Shown here: piece after piece, positions 16,579 through 24,064 of the stretch
How positions within the stretch are numbered: position 1 is the first letter of the stretch
Layout of the letters: each line of letters starts with the position of its first letter
DNA from: Mycolicibacterium gilvum
GTDB taxonomy: Bacteria; Actinomycetota; Actinomycetes; Mycobacteriales; Mycobacteriaceae
DNA length: 64,000 nt
Assembly: GCF_900454025.1 (NCBI RefSeq)
Contig: NZ_UGQM01000001.1
Coordinates: 930,001 to 994,000, forward strand
Direction: 5' to 3'
Notes under the pieces: model-generated
The model's database searches: none
Told to the model about the DNA's origin: nothing
Seen by the model: the letters and a program-made list of their open reading frames with translations, nothing else
Translations under genes and position numbers: made by a program

Positions 16579-18330
16579 GTGAATGCGACACCATTCGGGC
16601 ACTATCGACTCCAGAAGTTGATCGGCCAGGGTGGGATGGGCGAGGTCTACCAGGCCTACGACACCAAGACCGACCGCGTCGTCGCGCTCAAGGTGCTGCC
16701 GCACCACATGGCCCAGGACGAGACGTTCCAGGCCCGGTTCCGGCGCGAGTCCCAGGCCGCTGCCGGAATCAACGACCCCCACGTCGTCCCGATCCACGGC
16801 TTCGGCGAGATCGACGGCCGGCTCTATCTGGACATGCGGCTCATCGAGGGCCGCAACCTCGGCACCATGCTGCAGGAGACCGACAAACCGCTGGGCGCCG
16901 CGTTCGCGGTGATGATCGTCGACCAGGTGGCCAACGGTCTGGACGCCGCGCACCGGCTCGGTCTGATCCACCGCGACATCAAGCCGTCGAACATCCTGAT
17001 CACCGACAAAGACTTCGTGTACCTGATCGACTTCGGTCTGGTCCGCACCGCGGGTGAGCAGGGCCTGACGACGGCCGGCAGCACGCTGGGCACGCTCGCC
17101 TACATGGCGCCGGAGCGGTTCGAGGGCGGGGAGGTCGACGCCCGCTCCGACATCTACGCGCTGACCTGCGTCCTCTACGAATGTCTCACCGGCGCAAGGC
17201 CTTACCCGGCCGAAAGCCTCGAGCAGCAGATCGCCGGGCACATGGTCTCGCCGATCCCGCGACCCTCCGATGTCGATCCGCGGCTCGCGGCGTTCGACGA
17301 GGTCATCGCCAAGGGCATGGCGAAGAAGCCGGCCAAGCGCTACCAGAGCGCCGGTGAACTCGCCGAGGCCGCCAAGCGTGCGCTGAGCGCGCCGGTGCGC
17401 CGCGGAAGTTCCCGCCACGCCGCCCGCCCCGCCGCCAAGCGGCCCCGCAAAGGACTGATCGCGGCGACGGTCGGGGCGCTCGTCCTCGTCGCGGCCGGCC
17501 TCGGGCTGTGGGCGTGGGCGCCGTGGGACGACGGCGGAGACGACGCGCTGCCCGCCGGGGCCGTGGCCGAGATCGCGGCGACGGTTCCCGCCGACGTCCG
17601 CGCCGCCGGCCGGCTCGTCATCGGCGTGAACGTGCCGTATGCGCCGATGGAGTTCAAGAACGCCGACGGTCAGCTCGTCGGCTTCGACGTCGAGCTGATG
17701 GACGCGGTGTCGCGGGTGCTGGGCCTGGTGCCCGACTACCGCGACACCGCCTTCGACACGATCCTGCCCGGGGTGGTCGACGGGACCTATGACGTCGGCA
17801 TGTCGTCGGTGACCGACACCAAGGAGCGCGAGGAGCTCGTCGACTTCGTCACCTATCTGCAGGCCGGCACGCAGTGGGCGCGCAGGCCGGGCACCGCCTT
17901 GGGGCCGGCGTCCGCCTGCGGCCTGAAAGTCGGTGTGGCAGAAGGAACTCTGCAGGCCACCGAAGAGCTACCGGCCAAGAGCGACCAGTGTGCGGCGGCC
18001 GGGATGCCCCCGATCGAGATGGTCGTGTTCAAGAGCCAGGACGAGGTGACCTCGGCGCTGGTGAAGGGTGAGGTGGACGCGATGTCGGCCGACTCGCCGG
18101 TGACGGGCTTCGCGATCAAACTCAGCCGCGGCGATCTGGTGCCGGCCGGTGATGTGTTCGACTCCGCGCCGTACGGCTGGCCGGTAGCGAAGGAATCTGG
18201 GATGACCGAGCCGCTGCAGCGGGCGCTCGAGCACCTGATGGAGACCGGCGAGTACCGGGCCATCGCGACGATGTGGGGGGTCGAGCGCGGCATGATCGAC
18301 AAACCGGTGGTCAACGGCGCCGGCCGCTGA
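16579..18330 (+). CDS. Transmembrane Ser/Thr protein kinase with extracellular amino-acid-binding (SBP_bac_3) sensor
   Basis: This is a 583-aa receptor kinase. Residues 8-270 form a PASTA-less Hanks kinase with the glycine loop GQGGMGEV, the VAIK-type lysine in VALKVL, HRDIKPSN near residue 130, DFG near 151 and YMAPERF. One transmembrane helix lies near residues 293-315 (GLIAATVGALVLVAAGLGLW). The outer 250 residues match periplasmic solute-binding proteins of polar amino-acid transporters: RLVIGVNVPYAPMEFKNADG, GFDVELMDAVSRVLG, MSSVTDTKEREELVDFV. Binding of an extracellular nutrient probably controls phosphorylation inside. GAGGAG precedes the ATG region. Ligand and targets are unknown. Confidence 0.88.
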   Translation: MNATPFGHYRLQKLIGQGGMGEVYQAYDTKTDRVVALKVLPHHMAQDETFQARFRRESQAAAGINDPHVVPIHGFGEIDGRLYLDMRLIEGRNLGTMLQETDKPLGAAFAVMIVDQVANGLDAAHRLGLIHRDIKPSNILITDKDFVYLIDFGLVRTAGEQGLTTAGSTLGTLAYMAPERFEGGEVDARSDIYALTCVLYECLTGARPYPAESLEQQIAGHMVSPIPRPSDVDPRLAAFDEVIAKGMAKKPAKRYQSAGELAEAAKRALSAPVRRGSSRHAARPAAKRPRKGLIAATVGALVLVAAGLGLWAWAPWDDGGDDALPAGAVAEIAATVPADVRAAGRLVIGVNVPYAPMEFKNADGQLVGFDVELMDAVSRVLGLVPDYRDTAFDTILPGVVDGTYDVGMSSVTDTKEREELVDFVTYLQAGTQWARRPGTALGPASACGLKVGVAEGTLQATEELPAKSDQCAAAGMPPIEMVVFKSQDEVTSALVKGEVDAMSADSPVTGFAIKLSRGDLVPAGDVFDSAPYGWPVAKESGMTEPLQRALEHLMETGEYRAIATMWGVERGMIDKPVVNGAGR

Positions 18331-18356
18331 GTTTCGGGCCGTGTCCGCCGCGGTCT

Positions 18357-18381
18357 GTGTAGATCCCCTCCTTCGGGGTAC
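18357..18381 (+). promoter_or_regulatory. SigF-like promoter (GTGT-N15-GGGTAC) upstream of stress genes
   Basis: GTGT at 18357-18360 and GGGTAC at 18376-18381 with a 15-bp spacer resemble the mycobacterial SigF consensus GTTT-N15-17-GGGTAT. The next genes encode CsbD-like and coiled-coil proteins, a class often under general-stress control. Confidence 0.45.
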
Positions 18382-18418
18382 CTGGAGGCAGTTCATGCCC
18401 GACCCCAGAAGGAGCAAG

Positions 18419-18964
18419 ATGTCCCAGGACGACAAGGCTGCCCAGACCCGCAAGAGCTTTGCGGAGTCGGTGAAGGGCAAGGCCAAGGAGTTGGCGGGCG
18501 CTGTCACGGGCAATGACTCGTTGACGGCGGAAGGCCAGCTGGAGCAGGCCGAGGCCAAGGAACGCCGCGAGGCGAGCCGCAAAGAGGCCGAGGCCGACGC
18601 CGAGGCCGCGCAGGCCCAGGCGCAAGCCAGAGAGGCGCGGCTCGAAGGAGCGCAGGAGCGTGCCGCGGCCGAGGTCCGTGCCGCCGGGGTGGAAACCCAG
18701 GTCAGTGCCGATCAGGCGGCCGCGCGCCAGTCGGTCGAGGAGGCCGGCCGGCGCGACGTCGCCCGTGCTCAGACCCAGGCCGAGGCCAAGGTGGCGCAGG
18801 AGTCTGCGCGCGCCCAGGCCGAGCAGCGCGAAGAGATCGTCGAGGCGGCCGAGGAGTACCAGGAGGCCGCCGCGGACTACCAGGAGGCGACCAGCGAAGC
18901 GGCCCGGGCCGAAGCCCAGGCCGAGCGTCTGCGGCAGCGCGCGAACGACTCCACCCCGACCTGA
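18419..18964 (+). CDS. CsbD-like stress protein with long coiled coil
   Basis: This 181-aa protein uses ATG 18419 behind AGAAGGAGC. The first 45 residues carry a CsbD-like pattern (SVKGKAKELAGAVTGNDSLTAEGQLEQ); the rest is an Ala/Glu/Gln/Arg-rich coiled coil. CsbD-type proteins accumulate in general stress and are of unknown biochemical role. It leads a run of three same-strand genes with 32-bp or overlapping spacing and has a SigF-like promoter. An upstream in-frame start at 18341 would overlap the promoter and is rejected. Confidence 0.75.
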   Translation: MSQDDKAAQTRKSFAESVKGKAKELAGAVTGNDSLTAEGQLEQAEAKERREASRKEAEADAEAAQAQAQAREARLEGAQERAAAEVRAAGVETQVSADQAAARQSVEEAGRRDVARAQTQAEAKVAQESARAQAEQREEIVEAAEEYQEAAADYQEATSEAARAEAQAERLRQRANDSTPT

Positions 18965-18996
18965 CCGACGCACGGCGTCGAACCAAGGAGAGACAC

Positions 18997-19671
18997 ATGA
19001 CAATCACCGATCTTCCATTCGCCGTGCTGCGACTGCAGTACCGCATCGCCCGCACACCGCTGCAACTGTTCGAGAGCAGCGTCATCTCGAGGATGGACAC
19101 CGAGGCCCCTCGACGGCTGATGTTCGAGCGGGCCGTGGGCTCGATCGACGCGACCGTCGGCAACCTGCTGCGCGACCGCGACCTCGAGCAGAGTGGCATC
19201 ACCCGGATCGAGCGGGCCGTCGAGCTGGCCGAGGCCGCCCGCCTGGATGAGGTCGCCGACCAGAAGAAGCGGCAGGCAGGCGACGAGCTGAAGGAGAAGC
19301 GGGACCAGGCCGTGGCTGCTCCGCAGAAGGCCCGCGAAGAGGCCAAGGAGCGGGTGCAGGAGGCTCGCGCCGAGGCTGAGCAGGGCAAACGGCAGGCCGC
19401 CGAGAATGTCGCGAAGCGCACCTCGCAGGCCAAGGAGCAGATCGACCAGAGCGCCCAGCAGCGTAAGCAGAATGCCGAGAAGGCCAAGCAGAACGTGCAG
19501 AACCGCAGCCGTGCTGCGGAGAAGGCCGAGGTCAAGGTTGCCGAGGAGCAGCTCGACGACGCGGCGGACAAGCGCAGCGCGGCCGTCGGCGCCCGCGCCC
19601 ACGCCGACAAGCTGGAGGATTACAGCGAGACCGAGAAGCTCAAGCGCCAGGCTGCTGCGGATAAGCCGTGA
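18997..19671 (+). CDS. Coiled-coil protein (often labelled IF2-family), stress cluster
   Basis: This 224-aa protein has an AAGGAGAG site before the ATG. Residues 1-75 are a small ordered domain (LPFAVLRLQYRIARTPLQLF, FERAVGSIDATVGNLLRDRD); the remainder is a highly charged coiled coil rich in Lys, Glu, Gln and Ala. Similar mycobacterial proteins are sometimes annotated as IF2-family only because of low-complexity similarity; no GTPase motif is present. It overlaps the next gene by 4 bp (GTGA), so the two are translationally coupled. The function is unknown. Confidence 0.7.
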   Translation: MTITDLPFAVLRLQYRIARTPLQLFESSVISRMDTEAPRRLMFERAVGSIDATVGNLLRDRDLEQSGITRIERAVELAEAARLDEVADQKKRQAGDELKEKRDQAVAAPQKAREEAKERVQEARAEAEQGKRQAAENVAKRTSQAKEQIDQSAQQRKQNAEKAKQNVQNRSRAAEKAEVKVAEEQLDDAADKRSAAVGARAHADKLEDYSETEKLKRQAAADKP

Positions 19672-19907
19672 CGGCAGTTCCTCCTGATCCCGATCCGTTC
19701 GGCACCCCCGGCGTGGACCGCGCCGGGGGTGTCCGTCCGGGCGACACCCCACCCGATTCCGCGCAGACGAAAGCTACGGCCAACCGTGATCCGGCGGCCG
19801 GGCGCAACCTCACTCCGCGCGCCGTGATCGCGTTCGTGGTGATCGGTCTTTTCGTGGTGTGCTTCCTGGCCGCCGGGGTCTACCTCGTGGTCCAGATGTT
19901 CGGCTGA
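19668..19907 (+). CDS. DUF6480-like small membrane protein (79 aa)
   Basis: A GTG start overlaps the previous stop. The protein has a Pro/Asp/Gly-rich N-terminal half (VPPDPDPFGTPGVDRAGGV) and one C-terminal transmembrane helix (AVIAFVVIGLFVVCFLAAGV). This is the pattern of actinobacterial DUF6480 proteins of unknown role. It ends 4 bp before the converging RsbW-like gene. Confidence 0.7.
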   Translation: MTAVPPDPDPFGTPGVDRAGGVRPGDTPPDSAQTKATANRDPAAGRNLTPRAVIAFVVIGLFVVCFLAAGVYLVVQMFG

Positions 19908-19911
19908 AAGC

Positions 19912-20340
19912 TCAGCGGCAGCGGTAGTCGAGGCAGACGGTCGTCCCGTCGCGGCGGCCGTTGATCGTGCAGTGGTCGGCCATCGCGTGCATCAGTGCGA
20001 CGCCGCGGCCGCGGCGGCGGTCGGCGGCGGCCTGTGGGCCGGGCCGGCGCCAGGTGCCGTGATCGGTGACGCAGATACTGAGACAGCCGGCGGCCGGTTC
20101 GAAGTCGGCGCGCACCGCCATGGTGCCTGCGGTGGGGCGTCCGGAGTAGGCGTGGTCGACACAGTTGGCCAGCGCCTCGTTGACCGCCAGAAGGATCTCG
20201 TTGGTCTGCAACGGGGAGACCCCGCGGTCGCGAAGCCAGTCGCCGAACTCGTCGCGGAGTTCCGCGGCACACGCAGCCGTCGCCACGCCTCGGACTGTCA
20301 ACTGCTCTGAGGTTCGCGACTCGACTGCGGTGACGCTCAT
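19912..20340 (-). CDS. RsbW/SpoIIAB-like ATP-binding regulatory protein (anti-sigma factor type)
   Basis: This 142-aa HATPase_c domain protein has an N box (EILLAVNEALANCVDHAY), the G1 motif DHGTWRRPG and the G2 motif RGRGVALMHAMAD. Stand-alone proteins of this size act as anti-sigma kinases or bind anti-anti-sigma factors, commonly of the SigF stress pathway in mycobacteria. It converges with the CsbD/coiled-coil/DUF6480 genes, which supports a stress role. No sigma or antagonist gene lies beside it, so its partner is unknown. Confidence 0.8.
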   Translation of the reverse strand: MSVTAVESRTSEQLTVRGVATAACAAELRDEFGDWLRDRGVSPLQTNEILLAVNEALANCVDHAYSGRPTAGTMAVRADFEPAAGCLSICVTDHGTWRRPGPQAAADRRRGRGVALMHAMADHCTINGRRDGTTVCLDYRCR

Positions 20341-20426
20341 GCTCTGTGGGCTACCCAGCCGTGAGCGGCTTTATTCGCCTGGGCTTTTCGATCGTGTCAC
20401 AACCTCATCACACGTCATGTCACACC

Positions 20427-22625
20427 TCATGCCGACGCAGTGACCGGGGCGCGATGCTCGACTTCCAGTGCGGTGCCTTCGATGTCAAGATCGGGCACGT
20501 ACCTGTCGAACCACTTCGACCGCGACCACATCCGGTCGCCCAGTACGGCCATCGCCGCGGGGATCAGCGTGAGCCGCACGACGAACGCGTCGAGGAACAC
20601 CCCGACCGCGAGCGTCAGGCCGACGGACTTGATGATCGGGTCGCCGGCGGCGAGGAACGCGATGAACACGCCGAACATGATCAGCGCCGCGGCGGTGACC
20701 ACTCGTGCCGAGAGGCCGACGCCGCTGCGGACGGCGTCGAGCGCGCCGTGGTCGCCCTTGCTGAGTTCCTCCTTGATGCGTGAGACCACGAACACCTGGT
20801 AGTCGCTGGACAGGCCGAAGATGATCGCCAGCGCGATGATCGGCAGGAAGCTGATCGTCTCGCCGGGCGTGACACCGAGAAGGTCTGCGCCCCAACCCCA
20901 TTGGAAGATCGCGACCTGCACACCCAGCGCGGCGAACACCGACAGCAGGAACCCGACGATCGACGTCAGAGGCACCAGGGCCGCGCGGAACGCGATGGTG
21001 AGCAGGAGGAACGCAAGACCGACGACCACCACCAGGAAGATCGGCAGCGCGGTGGCGAGCTTGTCGGAGGTGTCGATGTTGGACGCGGTGGTGCCGCCGA
21101 CGAGGAACGTCGCGCCGGTGTCCGCTTCGATCGCGTCGCGGTCGGCGCGAATCTTGGCGACCAGGTCGGCGGTCGCGGCGTCGTTGGGTCCGGTGTCGGG
21201 GATGACCTGGATGACCGCGGTGCGCTGATCGCCGCCGGCCGGGGTGGCCGCCAGGACACCGTCCTCGCGGCTGATGTTGGACGCGATGATCTGCGCGGCG
21301 TTCGGGTCGGTGGCCCGGGTCAGGTCGGCGACGACGAGCAGGGGACCGTTGAACCCGGGACCGAGATGTTCGGCGGTCAGGTCATAGGCCTGGCGCGACG
21401 TGTTGGACTCCGGCTGCGACGAGCCGCTGGGCAGGCCCAGCTGCATTCCCAGCGCGGGCAATCCGATCACGATCAGGGCCGCCGAGCCTCCGACGAGCAG
21501 CGGCTTGCGGAATCGGACGACGAAGCGTGCCCACGCCGCACCCATCGTGCGCTGCGGCGTGTAGGCCGCCACCTGGGCCACCTCTTTGGGCCGGTGGGGC
21601 TGCAGCGGCGGCTCGATGAACTTCGCGACCCTGCCGCCGGCGAAACCGAGCAGCGCCGGGAGCAGCGTCAGCGCGATGAGCATCGCGATCAGGACGGCGA
21701 CCGCGGCGGCCACGCCCATGTAGGTCAGGAACGGGATGCCGACGACCGACAGCCCGCACAGTGCGATGATCACCGTCAGCGCCGCGAAAACGACTGCGCC
21801 GCCCGCGGTTCCGACGGCCAGACCGGCAGCCTCCTGCCGAGGCATGAGCAGCAGCAGATTGTTGCGGTATCGGTTGAGGATGAACAGCGCGTAGTCGATG
21901 CCGCAGGACAGCCCCAACATCAGCGCCAGCGACAGCGATGCCGTCGGCATGTCGACGAACGCGGCGACGACGAAGATGCCGAGCGCACCGATACCGACGC
22001 CGATGGCCGCGGTCAGGATCGGCAGGCCGGCGGCCACCACGGCGCCGAACGTGATCAACAGGATCAGGAAGGCGACGCCGATGCCGATGATCTCGGGTGT
22101 GTGGGGGACAGCGACCTTGTAGCCGGGGAACACCGCGCCGGCGTATTCGACGGTGGCGCCGGCGTCGATCGCGGGTTGCATCGCCTTCTCGAGTTCGGTC
22201 AGCGCGCCGTCGCTGACCTCACCGATCGGGGCGGTCCACTGCACGGTGCCCAGGCCGACCCGCCCGTCCTCGGAGATCTGCCGGGTCTGAGCGGGTCCGG
22301 CGGCGACGGCGACGTCGGGCAGGGTGTTCAACGTCGCGACGGCACCGTCGATCGGCGCGGCGATCCGCGGGTCGGTCAGCGTCGTGCCGTCGGGCGCGGC
22401 GATGGTGATCTGCGTCTGCGCCCCGCTGAAGTCGGGCAGGTTCTGCTGCAGCTGCTCGACGGCCCGCTGCGACTCGGTGCCGGGGATGGTGAAGTTGTCA
22501 CTGGGTTCGCCCCGGAAACCGACGAAGGCCAGGCCGACTCCGAGGAGAACGGCCAGCCACGTGCCCAGGACCAGCCACCGGCGCCGAAAGCTCGCGGCAC
22601 CGAGAGTGAACAGAAATCGCGACAT
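20427..22625 (-). CDS. MMPL-family (RND) membrane transporter
   Basis: This protein of about 732 aa has two repeated halves, each with one transmembrane segment, a large periplasmic loop and five more segments. The Asp-Tyr pairs of the proton relay are visible in both halves (GLSCGIDYALF and GLSSDYQVFVVSRI). Family members export lipids, siderophores or drugs across the mycobacterial inner membrane. The start MSRFLFTLG at 22625 is preferred to an upstream GTG/ATG. It is divergent from the P450 gene with about 92 bp between, so the two may share regulation. Confidence 0.88.
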   Translation of the reverse strand: MSRFLFTLGAASFRRRWLVLGTWLAVLLGVGLAFVGFRGEPSDNFTIPGTESQRAVEQLQQNLPDFSGAQTQITIAAPDGTTLTDPRIAAPIDGAVATLNTLPDVAVAAGPAQTRQISEDGRVGLGTVQWTAPIGEVSDGALTELEKAMQPAIDAGATVEYAGAVFPGYKVAVPHTPEIIGIGVAFLILLITFGAVVAAGLPILTAAIGVGIGALGIFVVAAFVDMPTASLSLALMLGLSCGIDYALFILNRYRNNLLLLMPRQEAAGLAVGTAGGAVVFAALTVIIALCGLSVVGIPFLTYMGVAAAVAVLIAMLIALTLLPALLGFAGGRVAKFIEPPLQPHRPKEVAQVAAYTPQRTMGAAWARFVVRFRKPLLVGGSAALIVIGLPALGMQLGLPSGSSQPESNTSRQAYDLTAEHLGPGFNGPLLVVADLTRATDPNAAQIIASNISREDGVLAATPAGGDQRTAVIQVIPDTGPNDAATADLVAKIRADRDAIEADTGATFLVGGTTASNIDTSDKLATALPIFLVVVVGLAFLLLTIAFRAALVPLTSIVGFLLSVFAALGVQVAIFQWGWGADLLGVTPGETISFLPIIALAIIFGLSSDYQVFVVSRIKEELSKGDHGALDAVRSGVGLSARVVTAAALIMFGVFIAFLAAGDPIIKSVGLTLAVGVFLDAFVVRLTLIPAAMAVLGDRMWSRSKWFDRYVPDLDIEGTALEVEHRAPVTASA

Positions 22626-22704
22626 GTGCACCCCTGTTCCCGTTCGCATCCGAAATACGCGCCGATCGGCTGTGATCTGCGCGACGGCTCGTACGCTGTG
22701 CTCG

Positions 22705-22710
22705 TAGGCT
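22705..22710 (+). promoter_or_regulatory. -10 box (TAGGCT) of the P450 gene
   Basis: The hexamer ends 7 nt before the ATG at 22718, which predicts a leaderless transcript. A GAAGGG run between them is too close to the ATG to work as a normal ribosome site. Confidence 0.5.
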
Positions 22711-22717
22711 GAAGGGC

Positions 22718-24061
22718 ATGGTGACGACAGGGTTGCCGCCGGGTCCGCGGCTCCCGAGAGCGGTGCAGGCGGGCCTGATGCTGCGGCTGGGCCCGCGCTT
22801 CATCGACGCGTGCAAGCGCCGTTACGGGCCGACGTTCACACTGCGCGTCGCGGGCATGGGCACTCTCGTCTACCTCACCGATCCCGCCGACATCAAGACC
22901 GTGTTCGCCGGCGACCCGCGCATTTACCATGCCGGAGAAGCCAATTCGATGCTCAAGGGGTTGCTGGGCGACACCTCGGTGCTGGTGGTCGACGGCGATG
23001 CGCACCGGGACCGGCGGCGGGTGATGCTCGCGCCGTTCACGCGGGACGCCGTCGCCGGTCAGACCGGGCTGATGGCGCAGATCGCCGCGGACAACATCGC
23101 GCGCTGGCCGGTGGGCCGTCCGTTCGCGGCCGCGCCGAAGATGGCTCAGATCACGCTGGAGATCATCCTGCGCACCGTGATCGGCGCCAGCGACCCGGCT
23201 CGGCTGACCGCACTGCGCGAAGTGATGCCGCGGGTGCTGCGGGTGGGGGCGTGGGAGACGCTGGCGCTGGCCAACGAGGCGCTGTTGGGGAAGAGCCCGT
23301 GGCGGACGCTGCGGGAGGCCATCGACGCCGCCGACGGCCTGCTCTACGCCGAGATCGCCGACCGCCGCGCGGATCCGGACCTGGTGACCAGAACCGACGC
23401 GCTCTCGATTCTGGTGCGCACCGGTGGCATGAGCGACCGGGAACTGCGCGACCAGTTGATCACGCTGCTCGTGGCGGGCCACGACACCACCGCGACGGGT
23501 CTGTCGTGGGCGCTGGAACGGCTGAGCAGACACCCCGAGGTGCTGACCCGGGCGGTGCGTGCGGCGCGCACGGGGCAGGACGACTACCTCGACGCCGTCG
23601 CCAGGGAGACACTGCGCGTCCGCTCGGTGGTGTTCGACGTCGGCCGCGTGCTGAAAGAACCGGTCGACCTGGGCGGCTACACGTTGCCGGCCGGGGTCAT
23701 GGCGATCCCCGGGATGGTGCTGGTGCACGGCGATCCGCACATCTACCCGGACGCGGACCGTTTCGACCCGGACCGGATGCTGGGCGTCACGCCGGGCCCG
23801 TCGACGTATCTGCCGTTCGGCGGCGGCAACCGCCGATGCCTGGGGGCCACGTTCGCGATGGTCGAGTTCCGTGTGGTGCTGCGCGAGATCCTGCGCCGCG
23901 TCGACCTGCAGACCACGACGGCGCCGGGGGAGCGACGCAGGCTCAAGCACGTGATCTTCGTGCCCCACCGGGGCGCGCGGATCCGCGTGACCGCCACGAG
24001 GAGCGTGCCGGTGCGCTCAGGTGGCGACGAGGGGTCGTGTCCTGTCGGGGGACAGGCCTAG
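22718..24061 (+). CDS. Cytochrome P450 (CYP135/CYP138-like)
   Basis: This is a 447-aa P450 with the I-helix AGHDTTATG (about residue 253), the K-helix ETLR (about 297) and the haem-binding FGGGNRRCLG (about 366, cysteine ligand present). The general character, with a short proline-rich LPPGPRLPR start and no signal anchor, resembles the mycobacterial CYP135/138 group, whose substrates are poorly known. It needs ferredoxin/reductase partners not encoded nearby. The stop codon TAG lies inside the 10-bp target duplication of the IS4-type insertion. A hairpin (CCTGTC/GACAGG) overlaps the last codons. Confidence 0.88.
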   Translation: MVTTGLPPGPRLPRAVQAGLMLRLGPRFIDACKRRYGPTFTLRVAGMGTLVYLTDPADIKTVFAGDPRIYHAGEANSMLKGLLGDTSVLVVDGDAHRDRRRVMLAPFTRDAVAGQTGLMAQIAADNIARWPVGRPFAAAPKMAQITLEIILRTVIGASDPARLTALREVMPRVLRVGAWETLALANEALLGKSPWRTLREAIDAADGLLYAEIADRRADPDLVTRTDALSILVRTGGMSDRELRDQLITLLVAGHDTTATGLSWALERLSRHPEVLTRAVRAARTGQDDYLDAVARETLRVRSVVFDVGRVLKEPVDLGGYTLPAGVMAIPGMVLVHGDPHIYPDADRFDPDRMLGVTPGPSTYLPFGGGNRRCLGATFAMVEFRVVLREILRRVDLQTTTAPGERRRLKHVIFVPHRGARIRVTATRSVPVRSGGDEGSCPVGGQA

Positions 24062-24064
24062 GGG
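24055..24064 (+). repeat. Left 10-bp target-site duplication of the IS4-family element
   Basis: GGCCTAGGGG here is identical to 25522-25531 and directly abuts the left inverted repeat. It includes the P450 stop codon. Confidence 0.95.

Noticed and set aside
20901..22712. A 603-codon open frame on the plus strand
   Set aside because: It is the antisense shadow of the MMPL gene, with low-complexity Arg/Asp/Gln composition typical of high-GC antisense frames.
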